A stretch of 64,000 nt of DNA from Camellia lanceoleosa (taxonomy: Eukaryota > Streptophyta > Magnoliopsida > Ericales > Theaceae), in NCBI GenBank assembly GCA_025200525.1, contig CM045770.1, positions 88,870,084-88,934,083 of the forward strand. The letters run 5' to 3'. The position numbers were made by a program, and so were the translations under genes. Below the pieces are notes generated by a model. The model was not told where the DNA came from, did no database searches, and saw only the letters and a list, made by a program, of their open reading frames with translations. Shown here one piece after another: positions 12,539 to 23,884 of the stretch. Positions within the stretch are counted from its first letter, which is position 1, and each line of letters begins with the position of its first letter.

Positions 12539-13415
12539 TTTGGGGGATTAAGGGGGCATTATTCACTGTTCGGATTGTTTATCCGAAGGAGTGAGTAGTC
12601 CATCGTTTGTTTTTTTTTTTAATCCGCCGGACATGGAGTCCGGCTGGACTCCCTATCCCCATATGGGGGATTATACTATCCTAGGGGAGGTGTGGGACAA
12701 TTTTGGAGAGACTATTTACTGTTGGGATTAGGTGATAAAATGACCATTTTGACTCTCTACTATTTAATTATGTATTATATTTATTAAAATTTAATAAAAT
12801 TTAAATGTCTCAATTTAAAAATAAAATAATTTTATTCAACTTTTTATTGATGTTTTATTTATTTAATTTTTTTTAAAATAATTTTTTATATATTTTTTAT
12901 TAATGTTTTATTTTAAAATTTTGTTTATATTTTATTTAATTTCATTATTTAAATTTTAATAGATGTTTTATTTAATTTCATTGTTTAATTATTATTATTT
13001 TTTAAAAAACATTTATTTAAAATTTTAATTAAAAAAATAACATATATTTTTATTGATATTTTATTTATTTAATTTTTAAAAAATAAATTTATTTAATTGT
13101 GTAAAAAAATAAAATAAAATTTTATTTAATCTAGCTAAAAATAATTAAAATATTAAAGATATGTTTAATATTGCTATTACTTAGTAAACAATTGAAAAAG
13201 GGTAAAATAGTCTTTTGTTCATTTATCTTATTCAGTCCGTCCAACCAAACGTTGAATTCACTAAAAATAATTATTTCTAGACATCTAATCCCATGAAAAA
13301 ACAAATATAGGATACATATCCAACCTAACCAAATAGTCTAAGGGATTCACAGTCCCAGGACTCAAATTCGATGGATTATAATCTCCCCTTATCCAGTCCG
13401 TCCAATCAAACACCC
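12539..13415. mobile_element. Nested MITE unit 2, tandem to unit 1
   Basis: This unit repeats unit 1 at an offset of about 872 bases. Shared blocks include GGATTAGGTG, CCATTTTGAC and TACTATTTAATTATGTATTA, and both end in TATCCAGTCCGTCCAA. It lacks its own left terminus: it starts at GGGGGATTAAGGGGG, directly after the right terminus of unit 1, so the two units share one internal terminus. Confidence 0.65.
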
Positions 13416-14934
13416 TTCATTCATAACCATTGTACACACACTACTTTACCCTCCTTTCCACACACTTTCTAAGACCCTACTTCTACATTTGCAATTCTGC
13501 CTACACAAAAGTGAAGACCAAAGTCAGTGAAATTTTTTCCATTGAAGACTTATATTGAACCTCCATTGAAAACCATTGAAAACCCTTGTTCAAGGAAATG
13601 GTTTTTACTCTATGGAAATAGTTTCTTTTACTTTTTATGTTTTTTTTTTTTTAAATTTTTTTTCCCCATTTTTGTTGTATCGTGTGCATGTCACATAAAC
13701 ATATTCTGGGATCAAGTCAAATTCCTCTTTTGAGATTTATACGAACAATTCTCTTGCATTTTCATTGAGGCAAGTCCAGGTCAAGTCTTTCACAGGTTGG
13801 TGGAGTCGGAATTTTGTATAGTGGGGTCAAACAAAGAACAAATTATCCTTGAGTTTTTACTTGTATAAAATTTGGGAGTTCATATTAGTAAGTTATTAAT
13901 GAAAATGTCAAACAAACTATAAATTTCACAAAATTTTGGGCAACCTCCCCGCCCACACGCATAGCCAGTAATCTCCTGGAGAAAATTCAAGAGTAAATGG
14001 ATCAAGTTCATAAAAAAAATTAGGGAAAAATAAATACTATTACAAAATTTTTAAATCAAGTTACTTCAATTGGCCACCCTAGTACACTTCAGTTAATGTT
14101 TGACAGTTTTGCTTGTACTGAAGTTTTAGTAATTACTGGCTGTATTCAATATTGCTGACCAAATTAGCTTTACCAGTAAAAATTTTATCGACAGCTTGAA
14201 GTGAGGATAAAAAATAAAAAAAAAGAGCTTAAAACACTTTGTTTAGCTCTTCGTGCAATTCTATTGTGTTCTTACTAGTTTTTTTTACCAAAACCTTAAA
14301 CTAGCAGCCTAATATATATATATATATATATGACAATATTTTTTTCAATTGAACCTGTTAATGACTCAAGGCAATTGCAAAATAATCTGAAGTGTGCAAT
14401 GTACACCATTCATTGAAAACCATTGAAAACCCTTATTTTGAGAGTATTGTTTTGCAAGCAATAGAGGAATATAGAGTATGTAACAAGCAATGTGATAACA
14501 ATGCAAAAATTAGGATTTATTTATTTTTATCTCAAAAGGTGTACATTGAGATATTTTTGTTCTTAAAAGATGTGTACAGAGAATTTTTTTCATATAATAT
14601 TATGGATGTTGCTAAATGTCTATTATGATCATTTTTATTTAAGATATAATTGTCATTAAATTAATATTTCATTAAGTGTGCGCTCTAAGCTAACTAGGTG
14701 TATGGAAATAGAATTTTCCAAATCTGTATTAAATAGAAACATTGGAGGGTGTAGTATAATTTACCCTTAAAATTTTGTTTTCTTTAATATTTGTCCAAAG
14801 ATTCTATTTTAAAAAAAAAATTTCTCTAAAAGCACTTTCAAATGAAAAAATCTTTTCTTAACATCAACAAAAAGAAAAAAAACAAAAATCAAAAATCAAA
14901 TTTTATTCATGACCTATCCTAAAAAAAAAAATTG

Positions 14935-15291
14935 TGGGTGTAGATTTCCGACCACACAACCAAAAGGGGAACTCAGCTGGAAAGTACTGATAGTATAGAT
15001 TAAGCCCAACAACCTGCACAAGAAGATGAGAATCCGGTAGTGGTTCGTCCACCCGGGGGCACTCCGACGATCAAGTCAGTAATCAATATCTTTCAAAGAT
15101 AGCAAATTGTGCTTAAACTCACGAGAAAGTACTTACCTCAGACCCACGAGAGTGCCTCGCTTTTATAATCAATAGTGACCTAATCTCCCTAGAAGCCTCA
15201 CTTCAATGGACTCAGGCTCCATGCTCATCTTAGGCCTTCATCTAGATAAAGATAAACTCTTCTCAAGCCTTATCTCTATCCAAACTGAGGT
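14935..15291 (-). repeat. Truncated 3' LTR of the Tat-type element
   Basis: Starts TGGGTGTAGATTTCCGACC and matches 48324-48680 of the other LTR almost throughout, including the GGGGGCACTCCGACGATCAA block. It stops at ACTGAGGT, so about 175 bases (the 5' end of the LTR in element orientation) and the polypurine tract are missing. The next 17 bases (15289-15305, GGTAAGCAGATAAGGGA) are an inverted copy of 48704-48720 of the intact LTR. Confidence 0.85.
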
Positions 15292-15305
15292 AAGCAGATA
15301 AGGGA

Positions 15306-16026
15306 TAAACTCTTTCTCTTTCTGTCTCTTCACTTCGCATTCTCTCTTTAAACTCTCAAACCTCCATTATTGCGTTTACGAGCTTTTTTCTAAACTATTT
15401 CATTCACCACTTTCGGTGAGGCATTCCCTATTCTGATCCACTTACTGTCATTGTTGGACTCCAGCGATCATTGCTCCGGCATCATTGCCCCGGCTTCAAT
15501 CGGTAAGTTTCAAACTTATTCGAATTTCAGTCTTGCCATATGTCTACTTCATGTATGTTGCCATTTGAATTGCTATACGCCGTTTCTCTTCTATTTTCAT
15601 GTTTTGGTCACCATGAATAATTTCTTGTTTCTTGAATCTGTGCTGTGTTTTGAAGTTTGTCACTAAAAATATTGATCGTACTTGTTTGTGATTCTTGCGC
15701 ATTGCCTTTCACATACACTTATTCAGTGTTTTGCGGTTTTTATAACATTTTATGTTCTTGAATCTCTGTTGCTTTCTAAGTTCTGAACTACATTCATTTT
15801 CTGTTTTCTTTGTCTATTTTCCAGATTCTTGCTCCTAATTCTTGTTTTAGTAGCTCTAGGTTTTGGATTTGTTCTAGAACTCATATTCTTAGGAAAATTG
15901 AAACAAATTCCTTTTAGATCTTCAAAACCCTTGCCCCAGTGCCTGTTTAGGGTTTAGTCGAGGTCTTCAAATCAATACCAATCACTTTTTTCTAAAATCT
16001 TGTACCAACTTCATTAAACCAACATC
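15306..16026 (+). promoter_or_regulatory. Probable 5' UTR region of the antisense gene
   Basis: Pyrimidine-rich sequence between the LTR remnant and the ATG at 16027. A good splice donor (CGGTAAGTTT) lies near 15500, and T-rich acceptor-like sites (TTTTCCAG) occur near 15824, so a leader intron is likely. This fits a + strand transcript starting beside the 3' LTR. No convincing TATA box was found. Confidence 0.4.
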
Positions 16027-17216
16027 ATGGATATGTTTAGGTGGAGGGTAGACACCCCGGCCAAACTAGAGTACTTCCGACAAGAGTTCTCCATCCCGAC
16101 CGATGTTGAAATTAGGTTGGCTGGGGATGAGGTCTCTAACATGCCTAATGGAGATTCTATGCCCTTCCTAGTAGTTGCTTTCATTGAGTGTGGACTTAGG
16201 TTTCCTTTAGACACCCTTTTTAGGGAAGTCCTCCACTATTACAAACTCAACCCTATACAACTAGCCATCAATTCCTATAGGATTATCGACGGTATAATTG
16301 CCCTAGCACGCTGAGAAAATGCTAGGATTACACTAGCCGACATCCAATTCTGTTACACAATATGTGGCCTTAAGTTTGAAAAAGGCTACATATATTACCT
16401 CAAGCCTAGATCCACTACCTATAAACTCATAGCCGACCTTCTAGACTCTAACAAGGGTGCTGGAGATGATTACTTGATCGTCTTAGGCAACTGGGAGTTT
16501 GCATCTGATGATGATCTTTATCTTTTTCCTTTGCGCCAAGCAGTGTTTAAAGAGGGTGACAGTAAGAACTGTGTCATCTCATAACTTACATTTACTAAGA
16601 CTTGCTAGTTCATCTATCTGTACTAATGTCTTCTTTTTGTTTCTATTTTGCAACTCTTTCCTAGCCATCAAAGGATTTCTGCCAAACTTTTCGCCCCAGC
16701 CTTGATCTGAAAAGGCTTATGGGTTTGGATATTAATAAGCACAAAGCCCCTTTGCTGCTTGATTATATCCCGATCTACAAGTCTGCTCTGCCCGACGTTC
16801 CCCGTTGAAGTAAGACTTTCCCATCAGCAATCACCCCCACTAGTTGCTTCATCGCTAAGACCAGACTAGGCCTCCATGTTTGATCTTGTTGACCAGCCGT
16901 CCACTTCTGCCCTCCCGCTAATTCTTCCAACTCAGCGTCAGCACCGATGTTGAGCTCCTGCTAACGCTCCAGCCGGAAGAACTCGTAGCCGTAGATGCCG
17001 AAGTCCAGTTTTCTTGGCCATTGACCCATCTAATCCTCTCATTGCCATGCCAACAAATCATTTCGGCCCTAGAGTCACTGTTGCTACCACCACTGACGAA
17101 ATGAACCGTGCCAAAATTGTTCCAGACGATATATCCTTGGCGTGGTATCGATCTATTCTTCTTTCCCATCCCAGTCTCAACAAAAGCCCAAGGCAAAAAA
17201 GGCAAAAAGGGTAAAA
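16027..17216 (+). pseudogene. Antisense gene of the Tat-type element, 5' part (PF04195-like)
   Basis: Starts MDMFRWRVDTPAKLEYFRQE and continues with IPTDVEIRLAGDE, FLVVAFIECGLRFPLDTLFREVL and LNPIQLAINSYRIIDGI. This is the typical pattern of the 'putative gypsy-type transposase' domain (PF04195), found in plant proteins encoded by Tat-type elements; its biochemical role is not established. A TGA at 16312, where Arg is expected, breaks the frame. Coding sense resumes at once (ENARITLADIQFCYTICGLK) and runs to about 16560. An intron probably follows, with acceptor CCTAG near 16663. The following exon (IKGFLPNFSP) is frameshifted but can be traced in pieces to the Lys-rich end near 17214 (KPKAKKAKR). 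The gene then breaks off and resumes at 27344. Confidence 0.8.
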
Positions 17217-17884
17217 AGGGCTAATATAAAATAGGACTTGCTTCAATAATGTGTTAAGTGCCACATCAATGATTAACTTTATTTTTTTAAACATAAAATT
17301 TGTTAGTTTTTGCAACTTTACTCATTTTTGATCTCACTAAGCTTTCAGAGTGGCTATCTTCAAGTTGGGTGATAATTTAGTTTAATATCACTTTTGCTTA
17401 TTATAATTTTCTAACTTTTGGGAATGGAAGAAAAGGATAGAATAGGCTTCAAGCCTATAGTGGACATATGTATGTTTACCCTAGTGCATTGGATTTGAGG
17501 AGAAATGGACAAAGAACTACAAACACCCAAGTGGGCCTTGTTAGATATCTTGCCAATCACTATACTTTTGCTTGTAATTTATTTTGAAGTCTTGTAATAA
17601 TTAAACTTTCATTTACAAAGAGCTAATTTAGTTTGACTTTTTTTGATTTTTTGGTTAATTTAGTCTCACTAAAAAAATTTTCATTTGGGTAATCTTTTGG
17701 CTTTTTTTAGTTTGAATATGATGGTTGTAAGAAAAAAAATAAAATGATTATGATTTAGATGCGACATTTTTAACTTTTAACCTATTTTATTTTTTTGTAA
17801 AATAAATTAGACCAACCCTCTTCCCAAACGAAGCCTTAAGTTTGGTTATTTTGGTATGGTGGTTGGGTTTTTATCTCATTCTAA

Positions 17885-18115
17885 GGCCTCGTTTGGTATG
17901 CAACAGTTTTAGCCTAAAAGTTAAAAAGTTACTAAAAAAATTAAAAAGTCTATAACCTATACCAAAAAGTCAAAGATTCTTTTTACTCTTTACTTTTTAC
18001 ACATGTTTTTGTAAAAAAATCAAAAAGTAATTCCAAACATACTAATTTTTTTTATCTCATATTTTAGTAAAAAAGCCAAAAAGTTACTGAAATAATTTGT
18101 TCTCAAACGAGGTCA
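17885..18115. mobile_element. MITE in copy 1 only (GGCCTCGTTTGG end)
   Basis: Left end GGCCTCGTTTGGTATGC, right end CTCAAACGAGGTC, which is its inverse. The body has many AAAAAGTCAAAAAG-type motifs. The matching place in copy 2 (about 20610-20640) has only a short AAAGAGATGAGAATGAGGTC, so copy 2 either never had the element or lost nearly all of it. Confidence 0.65.
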
Positions 18116-19128
18116 TTCCTTAGATGTCTCCTTTTCATTTCCTTTTTTTTTTTTTGTCGTAAATTTCACTCATTTGTTCTAAGGTTTAGAAAAAATACAA
18201 CAAGTCACACAGTTGACAAATAATAGTAGGTTCCTTTAAGATTGTAAATAACAAAAGCTTATTTTTTTTTATCAATAATTCGTTAGTCATATAAATAAAA
18301 AAAATAATATTGTCATCTTTTTTACATTGAAATATATATACATATATTATTTATTCTTGTTTCTTCATACTGTTTATTTGCATTAGTTTCTATCCCTTTT
18401 AATTTTACTAAAAGAAATGTTAATGTAATTAGTTAAAATTGTGAAGTTATTTATATTTTCTCCAAATTTCATGGAGGTCGGTATGATTCTTTGTCTATTT
18501 TTATCTTTCACTTTTGTGGATAGATTTTTTTAATTTTTCTTTTAATTTTTTACTTGGGTGTATGCTTTGAAGATGGAATGATGATATAAATGGAAACATG
18601 ATTGAGAGTATCTCTAGTGAACCCTTTTTGTACAAGTTGGAACTGGGATCTCTCCTTTTATAAGAAAGCATAAGTTGACCTTTTTTGTCACCAATCTTGA
18701 AAATTAAAGAATTTTTCATTAACCAAAATAAATTCGAAAGCACTACTCTTACTTGTACTAATCCACCTAGTCTTGTCATAAGTTCTCTAAATATGAATTA
18801 GAAATTTGAAAAAAACAAAAAACAAAAAGGGTGTAATATAATTATATTTTATTCAAATTCCACCAATATTTTTATTTTTTTCATTTCCTTTCTAAATATC
18901 TAACAAATTAATGATCCAAACATATCTTAATGATCCTCAATCTCTAATCCTAACTCGATCAAATCCTAAATTCTAAGGATAATTTGAGAAATCTTGCATG
19001 GTTAACACTTTCAAGTCATTTCCAAAGGCATTTCATTCGCTTCTTTACAAACATTGTAAAAAGGACAAAAACGTCAAAAAAAGACAAACATTGTATATCT
19101 CTTATGTTAGTCTATCATTGGCTATTAT

Positions 19129-19240
19129 GGGGCACTTTGAGAAGCTGGTTTAGGTCACCTCTCACATTGTTATCTACAAAAAGACAAAAACGTCAAAAAA
19201 TCAAAAAGGCCAACTTCTAACTAACTTTTCAAAACACCCC
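19129..19240. mobile_element. 112-bp MITE in copy 1 with an empty site in copy 2
   Basis: Ends GGGGCACTTTGAGAAG and, inverted, GGGGTGTTTTGAAAAG. It is flanked by TAT on both sides (19126-19128, 19241-19243). Copy 2 reads GCTATTATATCAACAA at 21990-22005, exactly the pre-insertion site with one TAT. A 3-bp target duplication fits the PIF/Harbinger type. Confidence 0.8.
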
Positions 19241-20042
19241 TATATCAACAATTGCTCATTTGTTCGTCATTTATTTGGGCCAAACAAGTTTAGGATAAAT
19301 ACATCATTGTCAAGCATTCATCAAAAAAAAGCTAAATCTTTTTTGATGAATTCAAGATTGAAGATCTTAGATAAATTTTTAGAGAACTCGTTAAGAAGCT
19401 ATAGTCTTCTCATTTGGCTATCTACGATGGACACAAAAGTGTGAGGGAGGGGTACATAGGAAAGGAAAGATTGAAATGATGTAGGTAGAAAATAATCCGA
19501 TGGGGGTGAAGAGCAGGATTTTAGTGAGAAATTGGATTTTTATTACCAATTGGATGAAATTAGAAAGAATCAAATAATTTAGAAATTAAATTAAAAAAAT
19601 TAATTTTAAGAATTGAATTATATTTTACGAATTAAAGGTTAATTTATCATGCAATTTAGCATAAATTACATTGATTTATCATACAATTAAAATTTAAAAA
19701 AATACAATAAGTTTCATAATTTTAACACAATGACACTGATTTCCTTTTTAGATAGATTAAATGGACAAACTAATACTATCAAAGGCGGAAAAATAAAAAA
19801 GATAATACATATGTTAATGTAAAAGAGATAAAAATATTATTATTTTTTATTTATGTGACTAATGAAATTTTGGTGATAGTAAAGCAAAGGATTATGTCAA
19901 TTAAAATCCATGTCAAATTTGTAAGAGTCATAGTATTTTTTTCATGAGAATTCTTCCTTCGGTAAACATTTCTTATACATCTTATTACAGATTTTCCTAG
20001 TATATACTATGTGTCTTCTAATAGAGTTATGATAATTTGTAA

Positions 20043-22783
20043 TTTTACTCATTTCTAATCTCACTAAGCTTTCAGAGTAGTTATCTTCAAGTTGGGTGAT
20101 AATTTAGTTTAATATCGCTTTTGCTTATTATAATTGTCTTTGTTTTATTTTATGGCTAACTTTTGTGGTTATTGCTAGCTTTATTGTAGTGCTTGGGAAT
20201 GGAAGAAAAGGATAGAATAGGCTTCAAGCCTACAGTGGACTTGTGTATGTTTACCCTAGTGCATTGGATTTGAGGAGAATTGGACAAAGAACTACAAACA
20301 CCCAAGTGGGCCCTGTTAGATATCTTGCCAATCACTATACTTTTGCTTGTAATTTATTTTGAAGTCTAGTAATAATTAAACTTTAGTTTAGAAAGAGTTA
20401 ATTTAGTCTAATTTTTTGGTTAATTTAGTTCGACTAAAAAAATTTCGTTTGGATAAACTTTTGACTTTTTTTAGTTTGGATATAATGATTGTGAGAAAAA
20501 AAAAAAATTATGATTTAAATGTGACATTTTATAAGTTAAATTAGTCCAATCTTTTTCCCAAACAAAGGCTTAAGCTTGGTTATTTTGGTATGGTGGTTGC
20601 GTTTTTATCTCATTTTAAAGAGATGAGAATGAGGTCATTCCTTAGATGTCTCCCTTTTATTTCTTTCTTTCTTTCTTTCTTTTTTTAAATTTTTTATTTA
20701 ATTGTTGGAAATTACACTCATCTGTTCTGAGGTTTAGAAAAAACATAACAAGTCACACAATTGACAAGAATTTCGGGTGTTTTGGAAAGATGATTAAAAG
20801 CTGTTTTTTAGCTTTTTTTTGATTTTTTTGTGAGAGAGGGAAATGTGTTAAAAGTTAGGAAGTGACTTTTAACCTACTTCCTAAAATAGGTTACAGTAGG
20901 TTCCTTTAAGATTTCATAAACAAAACACTTAACTTATTTTTCATCAATAATTTGTTAGTCATATGAATAAAAAAAAATAATATTACGAATTCTTTCATAT
21001 TAAAATGTATATACATATATTATTTATTCTTGTTTCTTCATAGCATTTATTTACATTAGTTTCTATCCTTTAATCTTTACCAAAAGAAACGTTATTGTAA
21101 TTAGTCAAAATTGTGAAGTTATTTATATTTTTTCCAAATCGCATGGAGGTCTGTCTCTTTTTATTTTTCACTTTTGTGGATAGATTTTTTTATTTTTTAT
21201 TTTTTATTTTAATTTTTTACTTGGGTGTATGCTTTGAAGATGGAATGATGATGAGAACCCTTTTTGTACAAATTGGAACTGGGATCCCTCCTTTTACAAG
21301 AAAGCATAAGTTGACCTTTTTGTCACCAATCTTGAAAATTAAAGATTTTTTCATTAACCAAAATCAATTACATAAGGTCTTGTGCCTTCGAAATCACTAC
21401 TCTTGCTTGTACTAATCTACCTAGTCTTGTCTTAAGTTCTCTAAGATTGTATTTCAATTTATAAATTTGAGTAAAAATTTGAAAAGAAAAAAAAAAAAAA
21501 AAGTGAAATATAATTATATTTTATTCAAATTTTCCCTATATATTTTCTTTTCCTTTCTAAATATCTACTAAATCCATGATTCAAACATGGACTTTTCTTA
21601 AGTGTGCAACCCACTTACGGTTGCACACCATATGCAACCTCACAAAAGGTGTAAGTGTAAGGTGTAAGTGTAATGTGTAAGTGGGTTGCACACCATATGC
21701 AACCTCAAAAAAGGTGTAAGTATAAGGTGTAATTTTAAGTATAAGGTGTAAGTGTAAGGTGTAAGTATAAGGTGTAAGGTGTAAGGTGTAAGGTGTAAGT
21801 TGCACACCATAACAAGACCCTTCAAACATATCTTAATGATCCTCAATCTCTAATCCTAACTCGATCGAATCCTAAATTTTGAGAATAATTTGAGAAATCT
21901 TGCGTGGTTAACACTTTCAAGTCATTTCCAAAGGCATTTCATTCGTTTTTTACAAACATTGTATATCTCTTATGTTAGTCTATCATTAGCTATTATATCA
22001 ACAACGGCTCATGTGTTCGTCATTTATTTGGGCCTAACAAGTTTAGGATAAATACATCCTTGTCAAGCATTCATCAAGAAAAAGCTAAAACTTTTTTGAT
22101 GAATTCAAGATCAAAGATCTTAGATAAATTTTTAAAGAACTCGTTAAGAAGTTATAGTCCTCTCATTTGGCTATCAACGATGTCCACAAAAGTGTCACGG
22201 AGGGGTACATAGGAATGGAAAGATTGAAATGATGTAGGTTGAAAATAATCCAATGGGGGTGAAGAGCATGATTTTAGTGAGAAATTGGACTTTTATTACC
22301 AATTGGATGACATTAGAAAGAATAAAATAATTTAGAAATTAAATTTAAAAAATTAATTTTAAGAATTGAATTATATTTTACGAATTAAAGTGTAATTTAT
22401 CATATAAATTACATTGATTTATCATATAATTAAAATTAAAAAAAAAAACACAGTAAGTTTCATAATTTTAACATAATGACGTCAATTTCCCTTTTAGATA
22501 GATTAAAGGGATAAACTAATACTATCAAAAGCGGAAAAATAAACAAGATAATATATATGTGAATGTAAAAGAGATGAAAATATTATTTTTTTCATTTATA
22601 TAACTAACGAAATTCTGGTGATAGTAAAGCAAAGGATTATATCAATTAAAATCTATGTCAAATTTTTAAGAGTCACAGTATTTTTTTCATGGGAATTCTT
22701 CATTCGATACATATTTCTTATACACTTTATTATGGATTTTCTTAGTACATGTTATGTGTTTTCTAATAGAGTTATGATAATTT
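20043..22783. repeat. Tandem duplication, copy 2
   Basis: Second copy of the 2.7-kb unit. Relative to copy 1 it has an extra segment of about 135 bases near 20768-20902 and a minisatellite insertion at about 21590-21825. It lacks the two MITEs of copy 1 and an extra AAAAAGGACAAAAACGTC repeat found in copy 1. No gene was recognised. Confidence 0.85.
21590..21825. repeat. GGTGTAAGTGTAA minisatellite inserted in copy 2
   Basis: Irregular tandem array of GGTGTAAGTGTAA / GGTGTAAGTATAA units. It is edged by inverted GGTTGCACACCATATGCAACC-type blocks (near 21618 and 21685) and ends GTTGCACACCATAACAAG. Copy 1 lacks the whole block at its matching place (around 18915). Open frames across it are repeat artefacts. 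Confidence 0.7.
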
Positions 22784-22899
22784 GTGATTCAAAAATAAAG
22801 TTAGTCATTTTTTTTTGTAATGTTATATATTTTGTGGTTAAAAACTGGTTCAATGAAAAAAAACATAGCGTTGCTAGGTAGCTTGAAAGGGAGCTGGCC

Positions 22900-23470
22900 C
22901 AACTGGTTCGAATTTCAAAATGACGTCGTTTTGATTTTTTTTTTTTTCTTTTTCTTTTCTCTTTGAAGATGAAGAAGAAGAAAGAGAGAAGAGGGAGCTA
23001 GGGAACCGAAAGAGACAGAGAGAAAGAGAGAGAGAGCACCAACATCAACAACAACACATCATCGTTAACAACAACCAACAATCACAACAACAACAAAAAA
23101 AAAAAAAAATTAAATTAAATTAAATTAAATTTTTTTTTTTTTTGTAGAATTTGAACAACAACAACAAACAACACCACATCATCATCAACACGTTTTGGCA
23201 CCCTTTTTTTTCCTTTTTTTTTGCCCATTTCTTCTTCCTCAAACTTCCTGTATTTGTTCTTCTTCTTCTTTTTTTTTTTTCCCCATAACTTAGAATAGAG
23301 AGAGAGAGAGAGATAGATCTATACACACACAAATCTACACAGATCGGGGAACAGAGAGAGAAAGAGAGTGATGCACAGAGAGAGAGAGAGAGAGAGAGGT
23401 ACATAGATCTATACAGATCTGTGTATACATACACAGATCTGCCTATATATACACATATCTGTGTATATAC
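22900..23470. repeat. Low-complexity region (poly-T, CAA, GA repeats)
   Basis: Contains T runs, AAC/CAA-rich stretches, AAATT repeats and long GAGAGA tracts, then a palindrome-rich stretch of ACACAGATCTG and TATATACACA units near 23405-23475. No gene is supported; the long frames here are repeat translations. Confidence 0.7.
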
Positions 23471-23884
23471 ACAGAGGATGGCGGCGCCAGTGATGGGTGG
23501 AGTCTCTTTCTTCTCTCTCTTTTTTTCTCTCTTCATCTCTCTTCTCTTTCTTTCTCTTTCTCTTTCTCTTTGTAGCAATCCCGGTTTCAATCCTTCTTTT
23601 ATGTTTTGCCACTTATTTGGGCGGTCGGGGTCGAGGCAACGCCTCTTCAGCGGGTCAAGGCGGCCAGGCTCAAGGTCACTGAGTCACCGCGGGTTCAAGG
23701 GCGTCTGAGAGGTTGAGGGCGCCCTCAAAAAAAAAATTCAAAATGCATTCGAAATTACTTGACCTATGTCCGCAAAAATTCACCACTTTATAAGCATTTG
23801 GACACGAAATGTTTCCTCTCTCAGCGATGTGGGACTCAAAGAGTGGACGAAAATGTTGTGCCAAACGATGTCGTTTGGTGCGTT

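Larger units (their letters stand above)
11555..14719. mobile_element. 3.2-kb Mutator-type non-autonomous transposon
   Basis: The ends are inverted repeats: left GGGAAATTCTATTTCTACAC, right (other strand) GGAAAATTCTATTTCCATAC, followed in both by an xTTAGCTTAG block. The flanks are a 9-bp target duplication with one mismatch, AAATCTATA (11546-11554) and AAATCTGTA (14720-14728). Nine bases is the usual size for Mutator-like elements. No transposase was seen. The interior has the phrase CATTGAAAACCATTGAAAAC twice (13566 and 14412) and the two MITE units at 11655-13415. Confidence 0.7.
17317..20042. repeat. Tandem duplication, copy 1 (about 2.73 kb)
   Basis: Repeats as 20043-22783 at an offset of about 2727 bases, beginning TTTACTCATTT..AAGCTTTCAGAG and ending ATAGAGTTATGATAATTTGT. 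The copies are clearly alike throughout but differ by many substitutions and several indels. Copy 1 alone has the MITEs at 17885-18115 and 19129-19240. A stretch near 17440-17585 reads as QAYSGHMYVYPSALDLRRNG and continues to a stop; it is similar in copy 2 but not recognised. Confidence 0.85.

Noticed and set aside
21581..21846. Open frames rich in LTPYTYTLHL repeats
   Set aside because: They are translations of the GGTGTAAGTGTAA minisatellite.
22900..22925. tRNA-like B box (GGTTCGAATTTC)
   Set aside because: No A box at proper distance and no cloverleaf could be drawn, so neither a tRNA gene nor a SINE is claimed.
23120..23720. Several overlapping open frames of 60-156 codons on both strands
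   Set aside because: They translate GA, CT and ACACAGATCTG simple repeats into Arg/Glu/Lys or Ser/Leu strings; no protein is supported.
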